Shown piece after piece: positions 53,821 through 63,065 of a stretch of DNA of 64,000 bases; the first letter of the stretch is position 1, and each line of letters opens with the position of its first letter. The notes below the pieces were generated by a model, which saw only the letters and a list, made by a program, of their open reading frames with translations, searched no databases and was not told the origin of the DNA. The DNA lies in the NCBI RefSeq assembly GCF_019222765.1, contig NZ_CP078145.1, forward strand, positions 3,286,001 to 3,350,000, in the 5' to 3' direction. Position numbers and translations under genes: made by a program. The DNA comes from Nocardia iowensis. GTDB lineage: Bacteria > Actinomycetota > Actinomycetes > Mycobacteriales > Mycobacteriaceae.

Positions 53821-56800
53821 GGTGCGGCCACCCCCGCCGGTTCGGGCAGCGGCTGCGGCCGCCCGGCTTCGGCGGCGAGCACGAGTTCGGCAACCTTCGG
53901 ACCGGCCTGTTCCAGGCTGAATGATCGGCCCATCTGCAATGACATCAGATCGATGCCGAGGGTCTTGGTGACCCGGGCTCCGAGTTCCACTGCCATCAGG
54001 GAATCCAGTCCGAGTTCGGGCACCGGAACTGTCATATCGATCGAATCCACCGGGACGCCCATCACGACGGCCAGTTCCGCCGCCATTTTGCGAGCGATGA
54101 ACGGCCCGCGCTTGGTGTCGTCGAGTTCGACCAGTTCAGCGCGCAGCCGGGCGAGCTCGGAGGTGTCCTTCGCGGCGGCCTTGGCCAGCTCGATCGTCCG
54201 GCCGGTGCGGGTCAGCTGCGGGAAGGTGCCGGTGAGTTTGGCCCAGTCGGTGGGGATGATCGCCGCCCGGGTGTCCGCCAAGCGCAGTGTTTGCTCCAGA
54301 TACGCGGTGGCGTCGGCCATATCGATGGGCCCGAAGCCGACCAGGTCGAGGTATTTGGTGGCCGTCGCGTCGGCGGCCATCCCGCCCGTCGCCCCGGACA
54401 GATGTCCCCACCCGATGCACAGCGCGCGCTCGCCCGCCTTGGCCCACTCCTCGGCCAGCGCCTCGACCGCGAGGTTGGCCGCGCAGTAGTTGTACTGGCC
54501 GTAGATGCCGTACATCGAGCCACCGGAGGAGTACAGCACGAACATGTCCAGCCGGATGCCCGCCTCGGTGATCGCGCGGTGCACTGCGCGGGCACCGTGG
54601 ACCTTCGGCCGGTACACCTTCGCTAACTGTTCGTGCTCCATGAGCTCGATGCGGTTGTCGGCCACCGAGCCCGCCGCATGGAACACGCCGCGCAGCGGGT
54701 GTTCGGCGCCGTGTGCCCGGGCTACGACATCGGCGACGGCGTCGGCGTCGGTCACATCGACCAGCTCCTCGATCACCTCGACACCGATGGTGCGCCATGC
54801 CTCGAGCTGGCGCCGTGCGTCCTCGGTGGTCGCACCGCTGCGGCCGAGTAGCACCAGTCGGCGCGCCCCGCGCAGGACCAGCCAGCGGCCGGTGGCCATG
54901 CCGAATCCGCCGAACCCGCCGGTGATGAGATAGGTTGCGCCGTCGCGGATCTCGATGTCGGGCAGATAGGGCCGGACGGGCGGCTCGGGTGCGTCGATGC
55001 GCAGCGCGATCCGGGCGAGCCCCGTGGAGCGGATGACCTCCTCGAAAGCGGTTCCTACGTCCTGAGTTTCGAACATCTTGTACGGCAGCGGCCGGTAGAC
55101 GCCCGCCAGCACGTTCTCGTACACCCGTTGCAGCAGGCTGGCCAGCCGCTCCGGACGGATGGCGACCAACCGGTCCAGATCCATCGAGTAATAGGCCACG
55201 TTCTTGTCGAAATTGGCCAGCTCCAGCAGCCCGCCGGTGTAGATGTCGGCCTTGCCGACCTCGACGATGCGCCCGAATTCCGCGACCGCGGTGAAGTTTT
55301 GGCGCAGTATCTCACCAGGGGCGCTGCTCAACACGACCTCGGCGCCGACACCATCGGTCAAGGCGAGCACGTCGTCGACGAAGTCGAGCGAACGCGAGTT
55401 TATCGCATGGTCCGCGCCGAGCGCGAGGATGTGCTGTCGTCGCTCATCGGAACTGGCTGTGCCGATGATCCGCGCCCCCCGCGCCTTGGCCACCTGAATA
55501 GCGGCCGTGCCGACGCCGCCTGCGGCGCCGTGGATGAGCACCGTCTCGCCCGGCTCCAGCCGCGCCAGCTCCAGCAGCGCGTATTCGGCCGTGGCGAAAG
55601 CGATTGCGCTGGTGCAATAGCCGGGATCGGTGTCGGCGGGCAGCGGAATCACCAGCTGCCGGTCGATGATGGCGTAACGCCGCATCATGCCCTTGGCCGC
55701 GACCGCCACCAGGTCCCCGACGGCGACACCCTCGACTCCAGCGCCGACCCGCACGACCGTACCCACGCCCTCCATGCCCGGTACGGTGCCGAAATAGGTT
55801 GGTGCCAACTCCCTTTCACCGAGTAGGCCGATCACCTTGAGTGGATCCTTGTAATTCAGCCCGATCACCTGCATGCGGACCTCGACCTGACCGGGGCCCG
55901 GTTCTCGGCGCGGGCACTGCCGCCAGGCCAGTGCCGACAGCAACCGCGTTCTGGGAAGTTCGAGTTCGAAGTTGGCCTCGGGGTCGGTCAGCGGCTCGGC
56001 GGTGTCGTGCACCGCAAGACGCTCAGGGAGGGGCTTGGTCACCTCGGGTGCCCAGCGCTGGCCGTCGCGCAGCAGCACCTCGTCGCAGTTGTCGTACGAA
56101 AACGCACCCGGCACAGCCAATTCCGTGACCAGATCGGCGATGTCGGTGTCGGCGTCCACATCGATCAGGCGCCACCGCAACGGTGTCTGCTCGTTCAACA
56201 GCACTCGCCGCGCCCCGGCCAGCGCGGACTGGCGGGAGTCCGGCGCGATCGTGCTGTCCGGCAATGTGAATGCCCGCTCGGTGATCAGGGTGACGTGCAC
56301 GGAGCCGTCGCCGAAGACCGTCTGCGGCGTCTGCTCGTCCGTGCGCGGGTTGGCGAATTCGTGTACCGCGACGGCGATCCGCTTGAGGGTCCACAGATCC
56401 GCGAGATCGTCGGAATCGGCACCGGCCACCACGCACACATGGAGCCGGGCGGTTTCCTCCGTTCGGGCCTGCCGCAGGGTTTCGACCAGCTCCGCTTCCA
56501 GGTTCGATGCCGAATCGGCGAGGTACTGCCGTGCTCTCGGGATCGCCGCCGCCAATTGTTCGGCGCGACTGCTTTTCCCGAGCGCGACGACGACCATGGC
56601 GGCCGAGCCGGTGTCGGGCAGGGCGGCCGGGTCGACCGGGTCGCGCTGCCGCATGGTTTCGCGGTAATAGAACTCGGCCATCCGATGCAGTGGATCGTCG
56701 CCGGGTTTCAGTGCGCCGATCTGCAGGCCGGTCAACCGCAGCACCAGGTTGTCCTCGGCGTCCAGCAGATCGACGTCGGCGCGCAGCCGGGCCTTGGGAT

Positions 56801-59800
56801 CGCGGCGAGCGACCACCGTGGCCTGCTCGGGAATCGGCGCGAGCAGTCGAACCGCCGCCACGCCGACGGGCACCATGACGCCTTCGTTGATCCGCTCGTC
56901 GGCGAACAGCAGTGCCGCGGTCTGCATGGCCGCGTCCACCACCGCGGGATGCGCGAGATGACCTGAGTCCGTGGCGATTGTGCCATCGACCGTGGCCACC
57001 GCCATATCCCTGCCGACCCGCATCGAGGTAACCCGCCGGAAGGCGGGGCCGTACTGCAGGCCGGCGGCGGTCAGGCCGGTGTAGAACATCTCCGGGTCGA
57101 TATCGAGGCCGACCTCGATGGTGGGCACCGTTGCCTTCGACGGCAGGTGGCTGCCGGTCAGGGTGCGCCCGAATGCGTGGACGGTCCACGCCGATCCGGT
57201 CGCATTGCGGGATCTGATCAGGAAGCGGCCGCTGGACTCCTCGATGCTCAGTGCCATGAGCGGCACATCCGGGACGGCCATGATCAGTGGCGCGACGAAG
57301 CGAACCTGCTCCAGCGCAACGCGTTTGACACCGAGGCGAGTCGCCGTCGCGCTGAGGGCGGCGTCCAGATAGGCCGCACCCGGCATGATGCGGATTCCGT
57401 TGACCACGTGATCGGCCAACCAGGGCAGCAGTTCGGTACCGACTTGCAGTAGCCAGTCCGCTTTGCCCTCCACGTCCGGATCACCGAGCATGGCATAGCT
57501 GCCCGGGGTGCCGAGCCGGGCCTGCTCGAACAGCGGCAGGGTCGCGTGCAATCGCGTCCGCTGCCACGGGTAGCGTGGGAGCGGCACATGTGCGCTGACC
57601 GGGCCATCTGCCGGGAACAGCTGTTCCGGCTCGAGCACACCGGCGCTGTAGAGACCGATCAGCGTGCGACGGATACTCGCGGAGTCGGGCTCTTTGCGGT
57701 CCAGCGTCGCCACCGTGGTGCCGTGCACGTCCGCGTCCACCAGTGCCTCGCGAATGTTGCCCGACAGCACCGGGTGTGGGCCGATCTCCAGAAACACCCG
57801 GCTGCCCGCACCGATGGCTTTCGTCACGGCATCGAAGAAGCGCACCGGTCGGCGAACATTCGCGCACCAGTATTCGGCATCCCAGTCGGCCTCGGTGACG
57901 AGTTCGCCGGTGACCGTCGAATACAACGGCACCGTCGGGGGCCGGGGGGACAGGTCCGCCAGTTCGGCGCGCAGTTCGTCCAGGATCGGGTCCATCAACC
58001 GGCTGTGATACGGCACCTCCACCCGCAGCCTGCGAGCGAAGGCGGCGTCCTCGGTGAGCTTTTCGGCGATCTCGTCCAGCCGGTCCGGATCGCCGGACAG
58101 CGTGAGGGAACTCGCGCTGTTGATCGCCGCGATGTCGACACGCGGGTCGTCCGCGATGAGTTCGCGGGCCCGGTCGAGGGGCAACCCGACGGCGAGCATC
58201 CCGCCCGATCCGGCGGTGGTCGCCTGCAACCTAGCTCGATGGTAGGCGACCCGCACCGCCTCGCGCAGCGACAGCATCCCGCTGACATACGCCGCCGACA
58301 CCTCGCCCACGCTGTGGCCGACGACCGCGGCGGGGGTGATCCCGTACTGGGCAAGCTCACTCACCAACGCCACCTGGACGAGGAAGTTGGCCGGTTGGGC
58401 CACCTCGGTGCTCGGTACGCGCGACTCCGCCTCGGACTGCAGGAGCGCGTCGATGATCGACCAATCAGAGAGCTTGCTGAACTCGGCATCGATCTTCGCT
58501 GCGGTTTCAGCGAATACGCCTCCGGCACAGAGCAATTCACGCGCCATGCCCCACCACTGCGGCCCCATGCCGGAGAAGACGAAGACCGGCTCGTCGTTGC
58601 GGGCCGCGACCGTGCGCACCGCGTCACGACCCTCGCCCGCCGCGAAGTGCCGCAAATCCCGGAGCACGTCCTCGGTGTCGCCGACCAGTACGCCCGTGCG
58701 GTACTGGTGGTGTGCCAGCCGCGTCCACGCCGCCTCGGCCAGCTGGTCAGGGCTGGCGCCCGCGCTGATCAGATCGGCGAAGCGACCGGCGATAGCTCGG
58801 GCGGCGCCGGTGCCGCGCGCGGAAATGGGCAGGATCCCGAAGTGCCGCGCCGATTCGGTGGTCGGGACCGTCGACTGCGTGCGGTACTCCTGCAGGATCG
58901 CGTGGGCGTTGGTGCCGCCGTAGCCGAAGCCGTTGACCGCGATCGTCATCGGATCAGCGTGCGGGGGCAGCGGTTCGGCGTCCACCTGGATCCGCAGGCC
59001 GAGTTCGTCGAAGGGAATATCCGGATTGGGCTTGTCGAGCCAGCCCTGCGGCGGAATCACGCGGTGCCGAATTGCCAACGCCGCCTTGATCACGCTCGCG
59101 ATTCCGGCCGCGGCCTCGGTATGACCGAGTGTCGCCTTGACCGAACCGACGCCGAGGGGGCGCGTGCGTCCGGCCGGTGCGCCGAAGGCGCGGCCGAGTG
59201 CGCGCAATTCGACCGGATCCCCGACGAGGGTGCCGGTGCCGTGCGCCTCCACGTAGGTGATCGCGTCCGGTGTCAAACCGGCCCGGGTGCACACGGTGCG
59301 GGCCAGCGCCTCTTGCGAATCGGCGTTCGGCACGGTGATCGCCGTGGTGCGCCCGTCCTGGTTGGCGCCGGTGGCCTTGACCACGGCGTAGACGCGGTCA
59401 CCGTCGCGCACCGCGTCGTCGAGCTTCTTCAGCACCACCATGCCCGCGCCCTCGCCACGGCCGTAGCCGTCGGCCGCGGCGTCGAAGGATTTGCATCGGC
59501 CGTCGGCGGCGAGGAAGCTGCCCTTGCACATCAGCACGAATGTCTCGGGCTGCAACATGACGTTCACTCCGCCGGCCAGCGCCACTCGGCAGTCGTCGTT
59601 GTCGAGTGCCTGGCAGGCCAGGTGGAAGGCGACCAGCGACGACGAGCACGCCGTGTCGACGGTGATCGCTGGGCCGGTCAGGTTGAGCGCGTAGGCGATT
59701 CGGTTGGACAGCATGGTGTAGGACGCGCTGGCCGGAGTGTGCATGTCGGTGTGGAACAGCGCCGGGCCCACCACGCCGATCACCGACTGGTCCACCACGA

Positions 59801-60170
59801 ATCCGCCGACATACACACCGACCGGCGCGCCGGCGGTGCGGCCCGCTATGCCCGCGTCGTCGAGCGCCTCCCAGGTCACCTCGAGCAGCAGGCGTTGCTG
59901 TGGATCGAGCACGGTCGCCTCGCGAGCCGAGATGCCGAAGAAGTCCGGGTCGAACTCCCAGGGATCGATCGTCATGAACGCGCCGTGCTTGGTGTAGCTG
60001 CGGCCGGGGGTGCGGGTGTCGGGATCGTAGTATCGGCGGTAATCCCACCGATCCGGCGGAATCTCGACCACGCCGTCCCGTTTGTCGAGGACGAATTCCC
60101 AGAACGTGTCGGGCGAATCGATTCCGCCCGCGTATCGACAACCGATACCAACAATAGCGATATCCGACAC
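53817..60170 (-). CDS. Type I reducing polyketide synthase (Mas/Pks2-like)
   Basis: A 2117-residue iterative PKS with the order KS-AT-DH-ER-KR-ACP. Visible sites: KS cysteine in TACSSSL (near residue 173), AT entry FSGMGPQWWGM and nucleophile GHSVGE (near 619), DH histidine in DHVVNG (near 922), ER HGAAGGVG (near 1547), KR GGFGGFG (near 1755) with catalytic Tyr in YNYCAAN (near 1893), and ACP serine in LGLDSLM (near 2055). The AT has the YHS form seen in mycobacterial mycocerosic-type synthases. Such enzymes make fully reduced, often methyl-branched fatty acids. GTG 60170, after AAGGA, fits better than ATG 60194. It is coupled to papA and divergent from mmpL. Confidence 0.93.
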   Translation of the reverse strand: MSDIAIVGIGCRYAGGIDSPDTFWEFVLDKRDGVVEIPPDRWDYRRYYDPDTRTPGRSYTKHGAFMTIDPWEFDPDFFGISAREATVLDPQQRLLLEVTWEALDDAGIAGRTAGAPVGVYVGGFVVDQSVIGVVGPALFHTDMHTPASASYTMLSNRIAYALNLTGPAITVDTACSSSLVAFHLACQALDNDDCRVALAGGVNVMLQPETFVLMCKGSFLAADGRCKSFDAAADGYGRGEGAGMVVLKKLDDAVRDGDRVYAVVKATGANQDGRTTAITVPNADSQEALARTVCTRAGLTPDAITYVEAHGTGTLVGDPVELRALGRAFGAPAGRTRPLGVGSVKATLGHTEAAAGIASVIKAALAIRHRVIPPQGWLDKPNPDIPFDELGLRIQVDAEPLPPHADPMTIAVNGFGYGGTNAHAILQEYRTQSTVPTTESARHFGILPISARGTGAARAIAGRFADLISAGASPDQLAEAAWTRLAHHQYRTGVLVGDTEDVLRDLRHFAAGEGRDAVRTVAARNDEPVFVFSGMGPQWWGMARELLCAGGVFAETAAKIDAEFSKLSDWSIIDALLQSEAESRVPSTEVAQPANFLVQVALVSELAQYGITPAAVVGHSVGEVSAAYVSGMLSLREAVRVAYHRARLQATTAGSGGMLAVGLPLDRARELIADDPRVDIAAINSASSLTLSGDPDRLDEIAEKLTEDAAFARRLRVEVPYHSRLMDPILDELRAELADLSPRPPTVPLYSTVTGELVTEADWDAEYWCANVRRPVRFFDAVTKAIGAGSRVFLEIGPHPVLSGNIREALVDADVHGTTVATLDRKEPDSASIRRTLIGLYSAGVLEPEQLFPADGPVSAHVPLPRYPWQRTRLHATLPLFEQARLGTPGSYAMLGDPDVEGKADWLLQVGTELLPWLADHVVNGIRIMPGAAYLDAALSATATRLGVKRVALEQVRFVAPLIMAVPDVPLMALSIEESSGRFLIRSRNATGSAWTVHAFGRTLTGSHLPSKATVPTIEVGLDIDPEMFYTGLTAAGLQYGPAFRRVTSMRVGRDMAVATVDGTIATDSGHLAHPAVVDAAMQTAALLFADERINEGVMVPVGVAAVRLLAPIPEQATVVARRDPKARLRADVDLLDAEDNLVLRLTGLQIGALKPGDDPLHRMAEFYYRETMRQRDPVDPAALPDTGSAAMVVVALGKSSRAEQLAAAIPRARQYLADSASNLEAELVETLRQARTEETARLHVCVVAGADSDDLADLWTLKRIAVAVHEFANPRTDEQTPQTVFGDGSVHVTLITERAFTLPDSTIAPDSRQSALAGARRVLLNEQTPLRWRLIDVDADTDIADLVTELAVPGAFSYDNCDEVLLRDGQRWAPEVTKPLPERLAVHDTAEPLTDPEANFELELPRTRLLSALAWRQCPRREPGPGQVEVRMQVIGLNYKDPLKVIGLLGERELAPTYFGTVPGMEGVGTVVRVGAGVEGVAVGDLVAVAAKGMMRRYAIIDRQLVIPLPADTDPGYCTSAIAFATAEYALLELARLEPGETVLIHGAAGGVGTAAIQVAKARGARIIGTASSDERRQHILALGADHAINSRSLDFVDDVLALTDGVGAEVVLSSAPGEILRQNFTAVAEFGRIVEVGKADIYTGGLLELANFDKNVAYYSMDLDRLVAIRPERLASLLQRVYENVLAGVYRPLPYKMFETQDVGTAFEEVIRSTGLARIALRIDAPEPPVRPYLPDIEIRDGATYLITGGFGGFGMATGRWLVLRGARRLVLLGRSGATTEDARRQLEAWRTIGVEVIEELVDVTDADAVADVVARAHGAEHPLRGVFHAAGSVADNRIELMEHEQLAKVYRPKVHGARAVHRAITEAGIRLDMFVLYSSGGSMYGIYGQYNYCAANLAVEALAEEWAKAGERALCIGWGHLSGATGGMAADATATKYLDLVGFGPIDMADATAYLEQTLRLADTRAAIIPTDWAKLTGTFPQLTRTGRTIELAKAAAKDTSELARLRAELVELDDTKRGPFIARKMAAELAVVMGVPVDSIDMTVPVPELGLDSLMAVELGARVTKTLGIDLMSLQMGRSFSLEQAGPKVAELVLAAEAGRPQPLPEPAGVAAP

Positions 60171-60551
60171 GTAGGTCCTTCCGAATACGGCCATTCGTCA
60201 TCGCCGCGCAAAACGTCGAGACGTATAACAAAGTCCGGCACAGTAGACAAACCGGGCTCGAGTATATCGACGGCGAGACGCGGGCCAGGACATTCTGGAG
60301 ATCGCTGAAAAATCGAGCCCGATCGTTTGTGAAATGACCTAATTCAGGGCGCTTTACGTCCCTTCGCGACGGTGATCCGGTACCTGCCCGGGCGATAGGT
60401 ACAGGTCACAGTGCGGATGTCCATCGAATTGTGCACTGTCGGAATCGTCGAACGTCCTCGTGTGCATCGTGATATCCCTTGATACGTTCCAGGCAATTCG
60501 CCCGGCGCCACCGAGAGTCGAGCATTCACGCACGTATTAGGGAGGCGGCGG
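60171..60551. other. Divergent control region between PKS and mmpL, no gene seen
   Basis: This 381-base region separates two divergent genes. I found no convincing gene; a 26-codon minus-strand frame at 60344-60424 was rejected. It holds a long inverted repeat (60247-60330), and AGGGAGG before the TTG of mmpL. Confidence 0.6.
60247..60330. repeat. Long inverted repeat upstream of the PKS gene
   Basis: ACAAAC plus CGGGCTCGA (60247-60261) pairs with TCGAGCCCG (60313-60321) and GTTTGT (60325-60330), leaving a 3-base bulge and a 51-base loop. It lies 77-160 bases upstream of the PKS start and may be an operator pair or a leader-RNA structure. Confidence 0.5.
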
Positions 60552-62783
60552 TTGTTCGCCGATTTCACGCAGTGGGCAGATGTTGTCGTCCGGCGGCGGT
60601 TCGCGGTGATCGGTGTTGTCGTGTTCGCAATGCTGGCACTGGGTGCGTATGGGCTCGGCCTGAGCGACGAATTGAGTTCTCGCGGCTGGGACGACCCGAC
60701 GTCGGAATCAGCGCAGGCGGCGCGGTTGCGCGATGAGGTGTTCGGCCGAGACCACAGCGGAGACGTGATACTGCTGTTCCACGCGCCCCCAGGAAAAACG
60801 ATCGACGATCCGGCGTTCGCCGACGTGGTCGTCGACAGCCTGAACGACCTGCCACGCCGCTTTCCGAACGAAATCGCGAAGATCAACGGTACCTACTGGC
60901 CGACCGAAACCGGCCTGACGCTACCGGATCTCTTCGGCTCCGCGGATCGTAAGCACGCGTTCGCGTCCGTCGCCGTGCAGGGCGGCGACGACACCGAGCT
61001 GATGCGGAACTTCGGCAAAGTCGCGGACCGCTTCGACATACCGGGCATCGATATGGAGGTCGCCGGTGGGCAGGCGGTCGCCGGCGCGCTCAACGACACC
61101 ATGGTGCACGATCAGCGGCGGATGGAACTGGTCGCCATTCCGGTCGTCGCTGTGCTGCTGTTCTTCCTCTTCGGCGGTGTCGTCGCCGCGGCTCTTCCGC
61201 TGATCGTCGGCGGGCTGACCGTGCTCGCCGCTTGGGGGGTCATTCGCGGCATCACCACCGTCACGGAGGTGAATTCGTTTGTCTCACCGGTAGTTTCGAT
61301 GATCGGCCTGGGACTGGCCATCGACTACGGGCTGTTCATCGTGAGCCGATTCCGAGACGAACTCGCCGACGGCCACGAGGTGGCGGTGGCGGTCCGGCGG
61401 GCGGTGACGACCGCCGGACGGACGGTGGTGTTCTCGGCGACCATCGTGGTCGCCGCCGCGGCCGGCATTCTGCTGTTTCCGCAGGGCTTCCTGAAGTCGT
61501 TCGCCTATGGCGCGATGGTCACCGTCACACTGGCCGCGCTGACCGCGATCACGCTGTTGCCCGGGCTGCTCGCGGTGCTCGGCCACCGGGTGGACGCGTG
61601 GGGATTCGACTGGTTCCGAAAGACCAGGCCCGCCGACGATGTGCCGCACAACTTCTGGGGTCGCATCGCCGCGGCGGTGATGAAACGGCCACTCGCCGTG
61701 GCGATCCCGGTGTGCGCCGGGCTGCTGTTGCTCATCGCGCCGGTGCAGCACCTGGTATTCGGCGGCATCACCGAGCGCTTCCTGCCCCCGGCGGACCCGA
61801 CTCGATTGGCGCAGCAGCATTTCGATGAAATCTTCCCGTTGCGCCGGATCGATCCGATCCACCTGATCATGGTCACCTACCGCAGCTCGGACATCGATAC
61901 GGTGGTGACGCGCGCGAATCAGGCGCCAGGGCTGGCAGCACCGTTCCCCGCGCCGATGCAGGGCCCGGCGGACCCTTTTGTCTACACCACCGACACCGTG
62001 CTGGCCGGCTCGGACAACGCGGACGCGGCCATCGACTACCTGCGCTCCATGGAGCTGCCCAACGGGACGACGCTGCTGGTCGGTGGTCAACCCGCCGCGC
62101 AGCGCGACAGCATCGACGCGTTGCTCGACCGGCTGCCGCTGATGCTCACGCTGGTGTTCATCGCAACGACCGCGCTGCTGGTGCTGACCTTCGGCTCGCT
62201 GGTGTTGCCGCTCAAAGCGGCGGCGTTGAACCTGCTCGGGCTCGGGGCCACCATCGGCGTGCTGACCTGGATATTCGTCGAAGGACACGGCGCGGACCTG
62301 CTGGGCTTCACGCCCCAGCCGATCATGCCGTTGGTATTGATGCTCATCATTTCGGTGATCTACGGCCTGTCCACCGACTACGAGGTGTTCCTGCTCGCCC
62401 GCATCGTCGAGGCGCACCGGGCGGGGGTGTCCACCACCGACGCGGTCCGCACCGGTGTCGCCCGCACCGGCCGGATCATCACCGCCGCCGCCCTGATCTT
62501 GATCGTGGTGACCGGTGTATTCGCGCTCTCCGATCTGGTGATGATGCAATACATTGCCCTCGGGATGGTCACGGCACTGTTCATCGACGCGACGGTGCTG
62601 CGCGTACTGCTTGTCCCCGCGACGATGAAACTGCTCGGCGACGCGTGCTGGTGGGCGCCCGCCTGGATGCGCCACGTCCATCGGAAAGTCGTTGACCGCG
62701 AGCCGATTACGGGCGATGCGCGGGTAGTGCTACTCACCAAGGCGGGGAGTTCCTCGGTGTATACGGACAAGTGGGATTCCTGA
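60552..62783 (+). CDS. mmpL: MmpL-type RND lipid transporter
   Basis: A 743-residue RND-superfamily transporter of the MmpL family, which exports lipids or glycolipids to the envelope. Two halves of about six helices each flank external loops; the proton-relay helices are GLGLAIDYGLFIVSRFRDEL (first half) and IYGLSTDYEVFLLARIVE (second half), each with the Asp-Tyr pair. The TTG start at 60552 follows AGGGAGG by six to seven bases and begins the family N terminus (FADFTQWADVVVRRRFAVIG). Being divergent from the PKS/PapA operon, it is the likely exporter of their product. Confidence 0.93.
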   Translation: MFADFTQWADVVVRRRFAVIGVVVFAMLALGAYGLGLSDELSSRGWDDPTSESAQAARLRDEVFGRDHSGDVILLFHAPPGKTIDDPAFADVVVDSLNDLPRRFPNEIAKINGTYWPTETGLTLPDLFGSADRKHAFASVAVQGGDDTELMRNFGKVADRFDIPGIDMEVAGGQAVAGALNDTMVHDQRRMELVAIPVVAVLLFFLFGGVVAAALPLIVGGLTVLAAWGVIRGITTVTEVNSFVSPVVSMIGLGLAIDYGLFIVSRFRDELADGHEVAVAVRRAVTTAGRTVVFSATIVVAAAAGILLFPQGFLKSFAYGAMVTVTLAALTAITLLPGLLAVLGHRVDAWGFDWFRKTRPADDVPHNFWGRIAAAVMKRPLAVAIPVCAGLLLLIAPVQHLVFGGITERFLPPADPTRLAQQHFDEIFPLRRIDPIHLIMVTYRSSDIDTVVTRANQAPGLAAPFPAPMQGPADPFVYTTDTVLAGSDNADAAIDYLRSMELPNGTTLLVGGQPAAQRDSIDALLDRLPLMLTLVFIATTALLVLTFGSLVLPLKAAALNLLGLGATIGVLTWIFVEGHGADLLGFTPQPIMPLVLMLIISVIYGLSTDYEVFLLARIVEAHRAGVSTTDAVRTGVARTGRIITAAALILIVVTGVFALSDLVMMQYIALGMVTALFIDATVLRVLLVPATMKLLGDACWWAPAWMRHVHRKVVDREPITGDARVVLLTKAGSSSVYTDKWDS

Positions 62784-63065
62784 GCTCCATCTATGGCTGC
62801 GTTTTCCCAGCCGGGCGAAAATGCGGCTTGCACTGAAACGGCATGCTCGGGTGCGGTCGCCGCTGAGGGCGCCGCCAACGGCCGCGATCGTCGCTCGAAA
62901 CTCTCGAGATCGTACCGATTCTTCCTAAACGAATTTCGAGAAAGTTGTGAATTGTTCAGTATCCACGCAGAGCGGAAGATTTCTCATTCTAGCGGCGTTA
63001 GCGTTTGCACGCTTCGGCGCTGAGCGCCGAGCACATTACCGAGAACACTTCTGTAATGAGGCAAA

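Noticed and set aside
57546-60308. 920-codon plus-strand frame opposite the KS-AT part of the PKS
   Set aside because: High-GC antisense shadow of an unambiguous PKS; no domain and no start signal.
60344-60424. 26-codon minus-strand frame between PKS and mmpL
   Set aside because: No ribosome binding site or promoter, and too short to support without conservation data.
61284-62681. 465-codon minus-strand frame opposite mmpL
   Set aside because: Shadow frame rich in Arg, Gln and His with no membrane or other domain.
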